Shown here: positions 36,505 to 45,678 of the stretch, in pieces
Layout: every line of letters starts with the position of its first letter
Numbering within the stretch: position 1 is the first letter of the stretch
Assembly (NCBI RefSeq): GCF_900094545.1
Contig: NZ_FMAH01000018.1
Span: 50,033 to 114,032 of the forward strand
Direction of reading: 5' to 3'
DNA: 64,000 bases
From: Martinezella miluonensis
GTDB taxonomy: Bacteria > Pseudomonadota > Alphaproteobacteria > Rhizobiales > Rhizobiaceae
Made by a program: the position numbers and the translations under genes
Notes under the pieces: model-generated
The model's database searches: none
Told to the model about the DNA's origin: nothing
Seen by the model: the letters and a program-made list of their open reading frames with translations, nothing else

Positions 36505-37130
36505 AGGATTTTTGCCTGATCGAGACGCTGCGCTACGAGCCGGAAACCGGCTTCGTCCGTCTGCGCCTGCATCTCGCCCGACTGCAGCGCTCCGCCCGCC
36601 GCCTTGGTTTCTCGGCTCCGCAAAACGTGCTTGGAAAACTGGAGCATGCGGTTTCCGGCGCCAACGCGCCCTTGAGGGTCCGGCTGACGCTGGATCGCGA
36701 GGGACAAACGGCGGTAACGACGGCCCCCTTTACCCCGCTGCCGCCCGATATCGTCTGGCGCGTCCGCATCGCCGCAACCCGGCTCGATTCCGCCGACAAG
36801 CTTCTGCGCGTCAAGACCACGCGCCGGGCGGTTTATGAAGTGGCACGCGCCGAATATCGCCCCGACGAGGCGGACGAGGTGTTGCTGCTCAACGAGAAGG
36901 GCGAGGTTTGCGAGGGCACGATCACCTCCGTCTTCCTTGATGACGGCCAGGAGATATTGCGCACGCCGCCGATCTCCTCAGGCCTGCTTGCCGGCGTATT
37001 GCGCACGGAATTGATCTGCCAGCGCAAGGCCCGTGTCGGACGCATCCGGCTCGACGACCTGAAAGATCGCACTCTTTATGTCGGTAACTCCCTGCGCGGC
37101 CTGATCCGCGCGCAACTCCTGTGGAATTGA
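36489..37130 (+). CDS. pabC: Class IV aminotransferase, probable 4-amino-4-deoxychorismate lyase
   Basis: 213 residues from the ATG at 36489, overlapping the pabB end by 16 bases. Fold type IV pattern: the PLP lysine is in LLRVKTTRR near 115, followed by DEVLLLNEKGEVCEGTITSVFL near 140 and PPISSGLLAGVLR near 170. The overlap with pabB supports the ADC lyase assignment (PABA plus pyruvate from ADC). It is shorter than E. coli PabC (269), lacking part of the N-terminus. Confidence 0.87.
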   Translation: MDRPVEDFCLIETLRYEPETGFVRLRLHLARLQRSARRLGFSAPQNVLGKLEHAVSGANAPLRVRLTLDREGQTAVTTAPFTPLPPDIVWRVRIAATRLDSADKLLRVKTTRRAVYEVARAEYRPDEADEVLLLNEKGEVCEGTITSVFLDDGQEILRTPPISSGLLAGVLRTELICQRKARVGRIRLDDLKDRTLYVGNSLRGLIRAQLLWN

Positions 37131-37134
37131 TTGC

Positions 37135-37419
37135 ATGTTCATTCTCTCGCTTACCTACCTCAAGGGCAATGACGAAGCCGACAAACACATGGAGCCGCAT
37201 ATGGCCTGGGTGAAGGAAGGATATGCCAAGGGCTGGTTCCTTGCGTCGGGCCGCAAGGTGCCGCGCACCGGCGGCGTCATCTTCGCCCGTGGCGATCGCG
37301 CCGATCTGGAAGCCTATGTCGCCTCCGATCCCTTCACCATCCATGGCGTCGCCGCCTATGAGGTTCAGGAAATCGCCCTCACCACCGTCATCGACGGATT
37401 GGAAACCTTGAGAGCCTGA
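37135..37419 (+). CDS. YciI-family protein
   Basis: 94 residues with the YciI ferredoxin-like pattern: MFILSLTYLKGNDE, a central HMAWVKEGYAKGWFLASG and a late DPFTIHGVAAYEV. It starts 4 bases after pabC, so it is likely part of the pab transcript. The biochemical role of the family is largely unknown. Confidence 0.9.
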   Translation: MFILSLTYLKGNDEADKHMEPHMAWVKEGYAKGWFLASGRKVPRTGGVIFARGDRADLEAYVASDPFTIHGVAAYEVQEIALTTVIDGLETLRA

Positions 37420-37657
37420 TTGACGGGAGACGCCTCTAACCCTATTCCGCTTTGGTCAGCGAAAACCAACCTTGAAGGCAACAAACTCGTCGCATATGGC
37501 GTGTATGTTGGCCGCACTTGACTTTGCCCGGCTAACCCTGAACAGCTCTTTATTGTGACATCAAATTATGATTAGAGCCGCTCACCCCGCGTTTTAGCGC
37601 AAACTCTGATTGAATTTCGTGAACCGAACGGCGTCCCGCCTTTCGAAGGAGAAAAGA

Positions 37658-39109
37658 ATGACGAAACACAACTATCCGGTATATGCCGAAATTACCGGTC
37701 CGATCGTAATGATCGGCTTTGGCTCCATCGGTCGCGGCACCCTGCCCCTGATCGAGCGCCATTTCAAATTCGACAAGAGCCGGATGGTCGTGATCGACCC
37801 GCAGATGGATGCCGAGCACCTGGCGATCCTGGAAAAGCATGGCGTCCGTCATATCCAGGAATATGTCACCAAGGACAATTACAAGGATCTCCTGAAGCCG
37901 CTCCTGACGGAAGGCGGCGGCCAGGGCTTCTGCGTCAACCTCTCGGTCGACACCGGCTCGCTCGATCTGGTCAAGCTGTGCCGCAAGCTCGACGTCCTCT
38001 ACATCGACACCGTCGTCGAACCCTGGCTCGGCTTCTATTTCGACAAGAGCCTGAAGAACGCCGACCGCACGAACTATGCGCTGCGCGAAACCATGCGCAA
38101 GGAAAAGGAAAAGAACCCGGGCGGTTCGACGGCCGTTTCCACCTGCGGTGCCAATCCGGGCATGGTCTCCTGGTTCGTCAAGCAGGCGCTCGTCAACCTC
38201 GCCAAGGATATCGGCGTGAAGTTCGAAGAGCCGGATCAGCACGACCGCGAAGGTTGGGCCAAGCTGATGAAGAAGGTCGGCGTCAAGGGCGTCCACATTG
38301 CCGAGCGCGACACGCAGCGCACCAAGCATCCGAAGCCGCTCAACGTCTTCTGGAACACCTGGTCGGTCGAAGGCTTCATCTCCGAAGGTCTGCAGCCGGC
38401 CGAACTCGGCTGGGGCACCCATGAAAACTGGATGCCGAAGAACGCCAAGAAGCACAAGAAGGGCTGCCAAGCCGCCATCTATCTGGAGCAGCCGGGCGCC
38501 AACACCCGCGTTCGCACCTGGTGCCCGACGCCTGGCCCGCAGTACGGCTTCCTGGTCACGCACAACGAATCGATCTCGATCGCCGACTTCTTCACGGTCC
38601 GCGACAAGGACGGCGAAGTCACCTTCCGCCCGACCTGCCACTATGCCTACCATCCCGCCAACGATGCCGTGCTCTCGCTGCACGAAATGTTCGGCAATGG
38701 CGGCACCCCGCAGCCGGTTCACCACGTTCTTGACGAGGACGAACTGGAAGACGGCATCGACGAACTCGGCGTGCTGCTCTACGGCCATGACAAGAACGCC
38801 TACTGGTACGGTTCGCGCCTGTCTCTGGAAGAGACCCGCCGAATCGCTCCCTACCAGAACGCCACCGGTCTGCAGGTGACCTCGGCCGTTCTCGCCGGCA
38901 TGGTCTGGGCACTCGAAAACCCGACCGCCGGCATCGTCGAAGCCGACGAGATCGACTACAAGCGTTGCCTCGAAGTGCAGCTGCCCTATCTCGGTCCGGT
39001 TGAGGGTCATTACACCGACTGGACCCCGCTCGACGGCCGTCCGGGCCTGTTCCCGGAAGACATCGACGCGAAGGATCCCTGGCAGTTCAAGAACATCCTC
39101 GTTCGCTAA
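37658..39109 (+). CDS. hss: Homospermidine synthase
   Basis: 483 residues. The N-terminal Rossmann motif is IVMIGFGSIGRGTLPLI, and strongly conserved segments follow: DTVVEPWLGFY near 125, STCGANPGMVSWF near 165, and HENWMPKNAKKHKKGC near 250. The NAD+-dependent enzyme makes homospermidine from putrescine (and spermidine) and is typical of rhizobia. AAGGAG lies about 6 bases upstream of the ATG at 37658; an in-frame extension of 16 residues is rejected. The 238 bases before it hold no gene. A terminator follows. Confidence 0.97.
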   Translation: MTKHNYPVYAEITGPIVMIGFGSIGRGTLPLIERHFKFDKSRMVVIDPQMDAEHLAILEKHGVRHIQEYVTKDNYKDLLKPLLTEGGGQGFCVNLSVDTGSLDLVKLCRKLDVLYIDTVVEPWLGFYFDKSLKNADRTNYALRETMRKEKEKNPGGSTAVSTCGANPGMVSWFVKQALVNLAKDIGVKFEEPDQHDREGWAKLMKKVGVKGVHIAERDTQRTKHPKPLNVFWNTWSVEGFISEGLQPAELGWGTHENWMPKNAKKHKKGCQAAIYLEQPGANTRVRTWCPTPGPQYGFLVTHNESISIADFFTVRDKDGEVTFRPTCHYAYHPANDAVLSLHEMFGNGGTPQPVHHVLDEDELEDGIDELGVLLYGHDKNAYWYGSRLSLEETRRIAPYQNATGLQVTSAVLAGMVWALENPTAGIVEADEIDYKRCLEVQLPYLGPVEGHYTDWTPLDGRPGLFPEDIDAKDPWQFKNILVR

Positions 39110-39140
39110 AAGGAATAGCATTCGCGAAACGCAATGCTCG

Positions 39141-39170
39141 AATGCCCGCACAGGTCGTGCGGGCATTTTT
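39141..39170 (+). terminator. Rho-independent terminator of hss
   Basis: A nine-base-pair stem TGCCCGCAC/GTGCGGGCA with a five-base loop is followed by TTTTTGTT, 33 bases after the hss stop. Confidence 0.92.
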
Positions 39171-39290
39171 GTTACGCAAGCGGGATAAATCAAGCAGTTG
39201 CCTTCTGACGCCTTGCTTTAACCCAATAGCCGCGCCATCTTTCTCGCAACCGACACGACACCACTCCGCCCTTCATCGCGGGAGACCTTT

Positions 39291-39677
39291 ATGAAGCTCA
39301 GAACCACCCTTTCCCTCGTTGCTGCCGCAGCAGCCCTGTCCGCCTGTGTCGATTTCGGCGGATCGAGACCGCCTCCGATGACAATGAACTCAGGTGCACA
39401 GTCGCGGACAAACTCGGTAGAAGGCAGCTGGGCCGATTCAAACGGCCTGAATTCGACGTTCAATGCCGGTCGGTTCGAGACGCACACGACCGACGGCACG
39501 AACCAGCAGATGGCTTCGGGAACCTACACGACCGACCCCTCTGGCGTGATCCAGATCAATCTCTATTCGAACATCAAGCGCACCAGCTCCAAGGTGAATT
39601 GCTTCATGGCGAACCCAGGTCAACTGAACTGCACCTCCGAGACGGGCGGACACTTCTCTCTCAATCGCCAGGGCTGA
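39291..39677 (+). CDS. omp10: Omp10-like outer-membrane lipoprotein
   Basis: 128 residues with a lipoprotein signal ending in the lipobox LSAC (Cys19). The mature part matches the Brucella Omp10 pattern: EGSWADSNGLNSTFNAGRFE, a central TYTTDPSGVIQINL and the C-terminal SSKVNCFMANPGQLNCTSE with two cysteines that probably pair. It is an outer-membrane or surface lipoprotein of the Rhizobiales. Confidence 0.92.
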   Translation: MKLRTTLSLVAAAAALSACVDFGGSRPPPMTMNSGAQSRTNSVEGSWADSNGLNSTFNAGRFETHTTDGTNQQMASGTYTTDPSGVIQINLYSNIKRTSSKVNCFMANPGQLNCTSETGGHFSLNRQG

Positions 39678-39704
39678 ACGGCCCGGGCGGACGGATAGGG
39701 CACA

Positions 39705-40034
39705 ATGCGCGGGATGATGGTTCTCTATCTGGCCCTCATCGCAGCCCTGCCCGTCGCCCTTCTGGCGATGGTCGTTCCCGTCAACAGCTATCGGGCTCAA
39801 GGCATCGAGGCACTCGATTGCGACGGGCCGATGAGCGTTCTCATGTACGCCGTGCCAGCCCTGCTGATCTATGGCGCCGGCGCGATCCTGCTTTATCGGG
39901 ATCGCCGTCGGCGTTTTCATGTCGTCGCAGCACTCTGCTGCCTGCTCGTTTTCTGCTCCCTCGGCTGGAAGGTTGCCTCGGCACTACGGGAGTCCTATGG
40001 AAGCGCCTCCATCGAGGCATGCGCCTCCTCGTAA
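39705..40034 (+). CDS. Small inner-membrane protein, unknown
   Basis: 109 residues with three predicted membrane helices: MMVLYLALIAALPVALLAM (about 4-22), MYAVPALLIYGAGAILL (about 47-63) and HVVAALCCLLVFCSLGW (about 72-88). The loop sequence RDRRRR gives an inside-positive signal. It follows omp10 after 27 bases. No family was recognised. Codon use resembles neighbouring genes, so the frame is probably real. Confidence 0.6.
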   Translation: MRGMMVLYLALIAALPVALLAMVVPVNSYRAQGIEALDCDGPMSVLMYAVPALLIYGAGAILLYRDRRRRFHVVAALCCLLVFCSLGWKVASALRESYGSASIEACASS

Positions 40035-40151
40035 AATCCTAATGAAGCCAACAGCTTTTGCTTGCACTCGCTCCGCCGTGATGAAAACATTCGCGAGGGA
40101 CCGCCATGGGGCATGGGCGGACCGGACTGCAACGACGAACAGGAGAGACAG

Positions 40152-42272
40152 ATGAAGCAGCCCTTCGGAGCGGGTCTTTTGGCCGCCACGCTGCTGGCGC
40201 TCAGCAGCAGCGCCGCCTTCGCGGACTATCAGCTCAATATCCTGCACTTCAACGATTTCCATTCGCGCGTGGAGTCGATCAACAAATTCGATTCGACCTG
40301 CTCCGCAGCCGAGGAAGCCAAGAACGAATGCTTCGGTGGCGCGGCGCGGCTGAAAGCCGCCATCGACCAGAGGCGCGCAGCTCTTGCCGGCCAGAATGTG
40401 GTGGTGCTCGACGCCGGCGATAATTTCCAAGGCTCCCTGTTCTACACGACCTATAAAGGAGCAGCCGAAGTCGAGTTCATCAACGACATGAAGATCGACG
40501 CCATGACCGTCGGCAATCACGAATTTGATGATGGCGAAGGTCCGCTTGCCGCCTTCCTCGACAAGGCCCAGTTCCCCGTCGTGACTGCCAATCTGGTGAT
40601 CGACGACCAGTCGAAGCTTGGCAATCGCATCAAGAAATCGATCGTTCTCAACATTGGCGGGCAAAAGATCGGCATCGTCGGCGCCGTGACCACCGAAACG
40701 CCCGAAGTCGCCTCCCCTGGCCCACATGTCAAAGTCACCGACGATGCCGCCGCCATCAGCGCCGAGGTGGACGCGCTGAAGTCACAAGGCATCAACAAGA
40801 TCATCGCGCTCACCCATGTCGGCTATCCGCGCGATGTCGAAAAGATTGCCAAGATCGCCGGTGTCAGCATCGTCGTCGGCGGTCACTCGCATACGCTGCT
40901 GTCGAATACGGATCCGAAGGCGGCCGGCCCCTATCCGACCATGGTCGACAATCCGGCAGGCTACAAAGTGCCGGTGGTTCAGGCCGCGTCCTACAGCAAA
41001 TATCTCGGCGATCTTGTCGTCACTTTCGACGACAATGGCGCGGTCAAGGACGCCAAGGGCGACCCGATCCTGCTCGATGCCTCCATCAAGCCAGACCCCG
41101 CCATTGCCGCCCGCGTCCAGGAAATGGCCAAGCCGATCGAAGAGCTGCGCAAGAAGGTCATTGGCAACTCGCAGGCTCCGATCGAGGGCGCGCGCGAAAT
41201 CTGCCGCGTGCAGGAATGCTCGATGGGCAACCTCGTCGCCGACGCGATGCTCGACCGCACCAAGGGGCAAGGCATTTCCATCGCCATCCAGAACGGCGGC
41301 GGCCTGCGCGCCTCCATTGGCGCCGGTGACGTCAGCATGGGCGACGTGCTGACCGTGCTGCCCTTCCAGAACACGGTCGCGACCTTCCAGCTGACCGGTG
41401 CCGGCGTGAAGGCAGCGCTCGAAAACGGCCTCAGCCAGATCGACGACGGTGCCGGACGCTTCCCGCAGGTTGCCGGTCTCAAATACAGCTTCGACAAATC
41501 CAAGCCCGCTGGCAGCCGTCTTGTATCCGTCGAGGTGCAGGAAGGCACGGAATTCAAGCCGCTGGACCCGGAAAAGACCTACGGCGTCGTCAGCAACAAC
41601 TACATGCGCGCCGGCGGCGACGGCTACACGGTCTTCGCCAAGGATGGCAAGAATGCCTATGATTTCGGCCCCAATCTGGAATCGGTGGTCGCCGACTATC
41701 TTGCCGCGCACAATCCTTACAAGCCCTATACGGACGGTCGCGTAACTCAGGTCGCCCCAGCTCAGGCGGCAGCACAGCCGGAGCCGGCAAAGCCCGCCGA
41801 TACCAAGCCGCAAGCCGCACCGGAGCAAAAGCCGGCACCGGCCGCTGCCGAAAGCACCGCCGCCGCGCCCGCAGCGGCGCCTGCCTCTTCGGCTCCCGCC
41901 ATGACCACGCCAAGCACGACCATGCCGGCAAACCCGACGCCTGCACCAACCGTTCCGGCAAATTCGGATCCGGCAAAGTCGGCGCCTGCGACGTCAGCCC
42001 CCGCGGCTAAAACACCGGCTCCCGCGGCTGAAACGCCGGCCGCTTCCGCACCGGCGGCCACAGCTCCGGCAGCCGCCGCGCCGCAAGCCACGGTCAGCGA
42101 ACCGCCGAAAACACCGACGACGCATGTCGTCGTCGCCGGCGACACTCTCTGGAATCTCGCCAAGACCTACTACGGCAGCGCCAAGCAATGGCACAAGCTT
42201 CTGGCCGCCAACCGCAACATCAAGCCGCATCATCTGTCGGTCGGCGAAAAGTTGAGGATTCCAGCCGAGTAA
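40152..42272 (+). CDS. 5'-nucleotidase/UshA-family metallophosphatase with C-terminal LysM domain
   Basis: 706 residues from the ATG at 40152 with AGGAGAG upstream. Signal peptide 1-24 (AFA-DYQ). The calcineurin-like domain shows ILHFNDFHSR, LDAGDNFQG, VGNHEFD and VGGHSHT in order. The 5'-nucleotidase C-terminal domain has QNGGGLRASIGAGD near 400 and NNYMRAGGDGY near 490. A roughly 100-residue Ala/Pro-rich linker (about 550-650) then leads to a LysM domain (VVAGDTLWNLAKTYYG). It is periplasmic and probably held on peptidoglycan by LysM; it releases phosphate from nucleotides. The fusion is longer than enterobacterial UshA (550). Confidence 0.92.
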   Translation: MKQPFGAGLLAATLLALSSSAAFADYQLNILHFNDFHSRVESINKFDSTCSAAEEAKNECFGGAARLKAAIDQRRAALAGQNVVVLDAGDNFQGSLFYTTYKGAAEVEFINDMKIDAMTVGNHEFDDGEGPLAAFLDKAQFPVVTANLVIDDQSKLGNRIKKSIVLNIGGQKIGIVGAVTTETPEVASPGPHVKVTDDAAAISAEVDALKSQGINKIIALTHVGYPRDVEKIAKIAGVSIVVGGHSHTLLSNTDPKAAGPYPTMVDNPAGYKVPVVQAASYSKYLGDLVVTFDDNGAVKDAKGDPILLDASIKPDPAIAARVQEMAKPIEELRKKVIGNSQAPIEGAREICRVQECSMGNLVADAMLDRTKGQGISIAIQNGGGLRASIGAGDVSMGDVLTVLPFQNTVATFQLTGAGVKAALENGLSQIDDGAGRFPQVAGLKYSFDKSKPAGSRLVSVEVQEGTEFKPLDPEKTYGVVSNNYMRAGGDGYTVFAKDGKNAYDFGPNLESVVADYLAAHNPYKPYTDGRVTQVAPAQAAAQPEPAKPADTKPQAAPEQKPAPAAAESTAAAPAAAPASSAPAMTTPSTTMPANPTPAPTVPANSDPAKSAPATSAPAAKTPAPAAETPAASAPAATAPAAAAPQATVSEPPKTPTTHVVVAGDTLWNLAKTYYGSAKQWHKLLAANRNIKPHHLSVGEKLRIPAE

Positions 42273-42297
42273 GGACGATTTGTCTCGCATATCCCAG

Positions 42298-42326
42298 CCG
42301 GTCCGGGCTTCCCCGGGCCGGTTTTT
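42298..42326 (+). terminator. Rho-independent terminator of the nucleotidase gene
   Basis: A ten-base-pair stem CCGGTCCGGG/CCCGGGCCGG (one G-T pair) with a CTTC loop and a TTTTT run lies 25 bases after the stop. Confidence 0.92.
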
Positions 42327-42369
42327 GTTCCTATGTGAAGTGCTTCGTATCTTGAGAGGAATTCAATCG

Positions 42370-43404
42370 ATGACAGCAAACCCGACCGCGCTTCCGTCCG
42401 ATCACCCAAGCGTGAAATACGGCAAGGTTGGCGTGCTGCTCATCAACTTGGGAACACCCGACGGCACCGACTATGCCTCGATGCGCCGCTACTTGCGCGA
42501 GTTTCTGACCGACCGCCGCGTCATCGAATGGTCGCGCTGGAAATGGTACCCGATCCTGTTCGGCATCGTGCTCAACACCCGACCGCGGAAGGTCGGCAAG
42601 GCCTATGAGACGATCTGGAACAAGGAGAAGAACGAAAGCTATCTGCGCACCTATACGCGCAACCAGTCCGATCTGATGGCCGAGCGCCTGCGCGACCTGC
42701 CCAATGTCCGGGTGGATTGGGCGATGCGTTACGGCCAGCCCTCGATCGCAGACCGCATCCAGGCGCTGAAGGATGAGGGATGCGAGCGCATCGTGCTCTT
42801 TCCGCTCTATCCGCAATATGCGGCAGCAACGACGGCAACCGTCAACGACAAGGCGTTCGAAAAGCTGGCGACGATGCGCTGGCAGCCGGCGATCCGAACC
42901 GTGCCGCAATATCACGACGACGAGACTTATATCGAAGCGCTTGCCAGCTCCGTGACCCGGCACCTCTCGACGCTGGACTGGCAGCCCGAAAAGATCCTCG
43001 CCTCCTTCCACGGCATACCGATGTCCTACTTCAAGCTGGGTGACCCCTATTATTGCTTCTGTCAGAAGACCGGCCGCCTGCTGCGCGAGAGACTTGGTCT
43101 TTCAGAGGATCAGCTTACGGTCACGTTCCAGTCCCGTTTCGGCCCGGAGGAATGGCTGCAACCCTACACCGACAAGACGGTGGAAGAGCTGGCCAAAAAC
43201 GGCACCAAGCGCATCGCCGTGCTCAATCCGGGCTTCGTCTCGGACTGCCTGGAGACGCTGGAGGAGATCGCCGAGCAGGCAGCCGAATCCTTCCATCACA
43301 ATGGCGGCGACAAGTTCACCCATATTCCCTGCCTTAACGACAGCGAAGACGGCATGAACGTGCTGGAAAAGGTCGTGCGGCGAGAGCTGCTCGGCTGGGT
43401 TTGA
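42370..43404 (+). CDS. hemH: Ferrochelatase
   Basis: 344 residues. Signatures: VLLINLGTPDG at the N-terminus, RYGQPSIADRI near 120, FPLYPQYAAATTA near 145, the catalytic His in ASFHGIPMSYF near 217, and NPGFVSDCLETLEEI near 283. It inserts Fe2+ into protoporphyrin IX. The ATG at 42370 follows the upstream gene's terminator; the longer frame through that terminator is rejected. A CGCCGGCA/TGCCGGCG hairpin without a T-run lies at 43410-43429, between hemH and the convergent protease-like gene. Confidence 0.96.
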   Translation: MTANPTALPSDHPSVKYGKVGVLLINLGTPDGTDYASMRRYLREFLTDRRVIEWSRWKWYPILFGIVLNTRPRKVGKAYETIWNKEKNESYLRTYTRNQSDLMAERLRDLPNVRVDWAMRYGQPSIADRIQALKDEGCERIVLFPLYPQYAAATTATVNDKAFEKLATMRWQPAIRTVPQYHDDETYIEALASSVTRHLSTLDWQPEKILASFHGIPMSYFKLGDPYYCFCQKTGRLLRERLGLSEDQLTVTFQSRFGPEEWLQPYTDKTVEELAKNGTKRIAVLNPGFVSDCLETLEEIAEQAAESFHHNGGDKFTHIPCLNDSEDGMNVLEKVVRRELLGWV

Positions 43405-43437
43405 GAACCCGCCGGCAGCAATGCCGGCGATGCAGGT

Positions 43438-44346
43438 CTATTGAAGCTGCGGCTTCTTGAGGAAGCTGCCGCGATCGCCAGATTTGACGCGCAGCCAAGC
43501 CTCGCGGCCGTCGCGCAGCACCCGCATCGGGATCTCGGCGCCCGCCGGTCCGCTCTGCCATATCTTGCGGTAGAAATCGGCGAGCCCGTCGACCTCCCCA
43601 TCGCGAACCTCGGAAATGACGTCGCCCCGGCGTAACCCTGCCTTGGCCGCAGGCCCGCCTTCAGTGACGCTCATGACGACGACCTCGCCGTTGCTTTCCG
43701 CGGAAAAAGCGCCAAGCCAAGGCCGCGGCGGCTTGTTGACCCGGCCGCGCTTGATCAGGTCGTCCAGGATCGGAATCAGCAGGTTGATCGGCACGATCAT
43801 GTTGATGTCGGCACTGTCACCATTCTGGGTCGCCATCTGCAGGTGCAGCGAACCGATGCCGAGGAGCTTGCCATCCTCGTCGAGAAGCGCAGCTCCGCCC
43901 CACGCGGGATGGGCCGGTGCCGTGAAGATCGCCTCGTCGAGCAGATATTCCCAATAGCCGGCGAATTCCTGCTTGGCGACGATCTTCGCCTCGACGAACT
44001 GGCCGATCCCGTCGGCGACGACAACTTCATCGCCGATCTCCGCCTTGCTGGCATCGCCGAATTCGAGGGCTGGCACGTCGAGCGGGCCGAGCGCCTGCAC
44101 CAGGCCGAACCCGGTTTCCTGATCGTAAGCCAGGGCATGGCCAGGCACCACGCGACCGCTATTGGTCGTCAGCCAGACCTCGTCCGCTTCGGTGATCAGA
44201 TAGCCGATCGTCAAGACCAGGCCGTTTCCCCGGATGACCACACCGCTGCCTTCCCTGCGGATGCCGAGCGTTGTCGCCGTAAAAGCATCTTCCGGAATTG
44301 ACGCGTGTACGGCCACGACCGACCGCAAGGTCCTATCTATGTTCAT
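43438..44346 (-). CDS. Trypsin-like (DegP-type) pseudo-protease with PDZ domain
   Basis: 302 residues from the ATG at 44346. The fold aligns with the DegP/HtrA protease domain: SGVVIRGNGLVLT for SG(V)VI…GYVVT, DQETGFGLVQ for the Asp strand and HPAWGGAALLDEDGKLLGI for the Ser strand. A PDZ domain follows (SVTEGGPAAKAGLRRGDVI, about 210-290). All three triad positions are replaced: His by Tyr49, Asp by Gly79 and Ser by Trp149. It therefore should not be a serine protease. No signal peptide is visible. It is divergent from the SPFH/NfeD pair. Confidence 0.85.
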   Translation of the reverse strand: MNIDRTLRSVVAVHASIPEDAFTATTLGIRREGSGVVIRGNGLVLTIGYLITEADEVWLTTNSGRVVPGHALAYDQETGFGLVQALGPLDVPALEFGDASKAEIGDEVVVADGIGQFVEAKIVAKQEFAGYWEYLLDEAIFTAPAHPAWGGAALLDEDGKLLGIGSLHLQMATQNGDSADINMIVPINLLIPILDDLIKRGRVNKPPRPWLGAFSAESNGEVVVMSVTEGGPAAKAGLRRGDVISEVRDGEVDGLADFYRKIWQSGPAGAEIPMRVLRDGREAWLRVKSGDRGSFLKKPQLQ

Positions 44347-44660
44347 AGCCTCACCCCGATGATCCGCAATGGCTTGGCTCGAAAGGCTGCGTGGCAGCGG
44401 AGCCGGAAATTCACTTGATAAGGTATGAAGATCAATCGTCCGGCGCAAGACCTTGATCGCGATAGATTGATCGAACCATGCCGCCGCGGCAGGCTTGAAC
44501 ACCCGTCGCAGCCCCATTCCTCACTTGCCGAGAACATGCTAACCCACCACATCTGATTGAGCTGCTGCCTCCTATGCTCGGCCGAGCGTTAGAGGCAGAA
44601 CGGCGGCGATTTACGCGACGCGGCCCCCGCTGCAGGCGGGCGCGTCCATGGAGGAGTTCG
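44347..44660. other. 314-base divergent intergenic region, no gene seen
   Basis: Lies between the minus-strand pseudo-protease and the plus-strand SPFH gene, and presumably holds both promoters. No ORF here has a family resemblance or a supported start. The last 10 bases carry GGAGGAG, the ribosome binding site of the SPFH gene. No hairpin terminator or obvious repeat was found. Confidence 0.5.
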
Positions 44661-45677
44661 ATGGTGGTCGGTGGTTTCAGCATTGTTGTGATTGCCCTGG
44701 TGGTCTTGGTCATCCTGGTGCTGTTTGCGGGCATCAAGACCGTGCCGCAGGGCTATCGGTACACGATCCAGCGCTTCGGCCGCTATATCCGAACACTGGA
44801 ACCGGGGCTCAACCTGATCGTGCCCTTCATTGACACGATCGGCGTCCGGATGAACGTGATGGAGCAGGTGTTGGCCGTTCCAACCCAGGAAGTCATCACC
44901 AAGGACAATGCAAGCGTCTCCGCCGATGCGGTGGCTTTCTTCCAGGTGTTGAATGCAGCGCAGGCCGCCTATCAGATCACCAATCTCGAAACCGCGATCC
45001 TCAACCTCACCAAGACCAACATCCGTACCGTCATGGGTTCGATGGATCTGGATGAGCTTTTGTCCAACCGCGACGCCATCAACGAGCGATTGCTGCGCGT
45101 GGTCGATGAGGCGGTGGAACCTTGGGGCATCAAGGTGACGCGCGTCGAAATCAAGGACATCCAGCCGCCGAAAGATCTGGTCGACGCCATGGGCCGGCAG
45201 ATGAAGGCCGAGCGTGAAAAGCGTGCCCAGGTTCTGGAAGCGGAAGGCCTGCGCAATGCGCAGATCCTGCGTGCAGAAGGTGCCAAGCAGGCCGCCGTCC
45301 TGCAGGCCGAAGGTCAGCGCGAAGCGGCCTTCCGCAATGCCGAGGCCCGCGAACGTCTGGCCGAGGCCGAGGCGAAGGCGACCCGAGTGGTGTCCGAAGC
45401 CATCGCCGAAGGCAACGTGCAGGCGATCAACTATTTCATCGCGCAAAAATATACCGAAGCCCTGACCGCGATCGGCTCGGCCGGCAATTCGAAGATCGTG
45501 CTGATGCCGATGGAAGCCAGCGCCATTATCGGCTCGCTCGGCGGTATCGGCGCCATCGCCCGCGAAGTTTTCGGCGACAATGGCGACGGCAACGGCGCGC
45601 CGCAGCCTTCCCGTCCGCGCTCAGGCTCCACACGCACCACGCCGTCGATCAATCCGCTGACATCAAAGGAGAGCTGA
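44661..45677 (+). CDS. SPFH/band-7 family membrane protein (QmcA/stomatin-like)
   Basis: 338 residues. One N-terminal membrane helix (about 5-25, [17 protein letters not shown]), then the band-7 domain ([19 protein letters not shown]) and a long Ala/Glu-rich coiled coil from about 175 to 260 ([18 protein letters not shown]…). This is the QmcA/stomatin layout. Such proteins form large membrane microdomain rings. The ATG at 44661 has GGAGGAG about 4 bases upstream; an in-frame extension is rejected. The NfeD gene follows after one base. Confidence 0.93.
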   Translation: MVVGGFSIVVIALVVLVILVLFAGIKTVPQGYRYTIQRFGRYIRTLEPGLNLIVPFIDTIGVRMNVMEQVLAVPTQEVITKDNASVSADAVAFFQVLNAAQAAYQITNLETAILNLTKTNIRTVMGSMDLDELLSNRDAINERLLRVVDEAVEPWGIKVTRVEIKDIQPPKDLVDAMGRQMKAEREKRAQVLEAEGLRNAQILRAEGAKQAAVLQAEGQREAAFRNAEARERLAEAEAKATRVVSEAIAEGNVQAINYFIAQKYTEALTAIGSAGNSKIVLMPMEASAIIGSLGGIGAIAREVFGDNGDGNGAPQPSRPRSGSTRTTPSINPLTSKES

Positions 45678-45678
45678 G

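Noticed and set aside
37420..37657. Possible missing gene between the YciI gene and hss
   Set aside because: No frame longer than about 60 residues with a plausible start; the stretch looks like a promoter region, with a CTTGAC element but no convincing -10.
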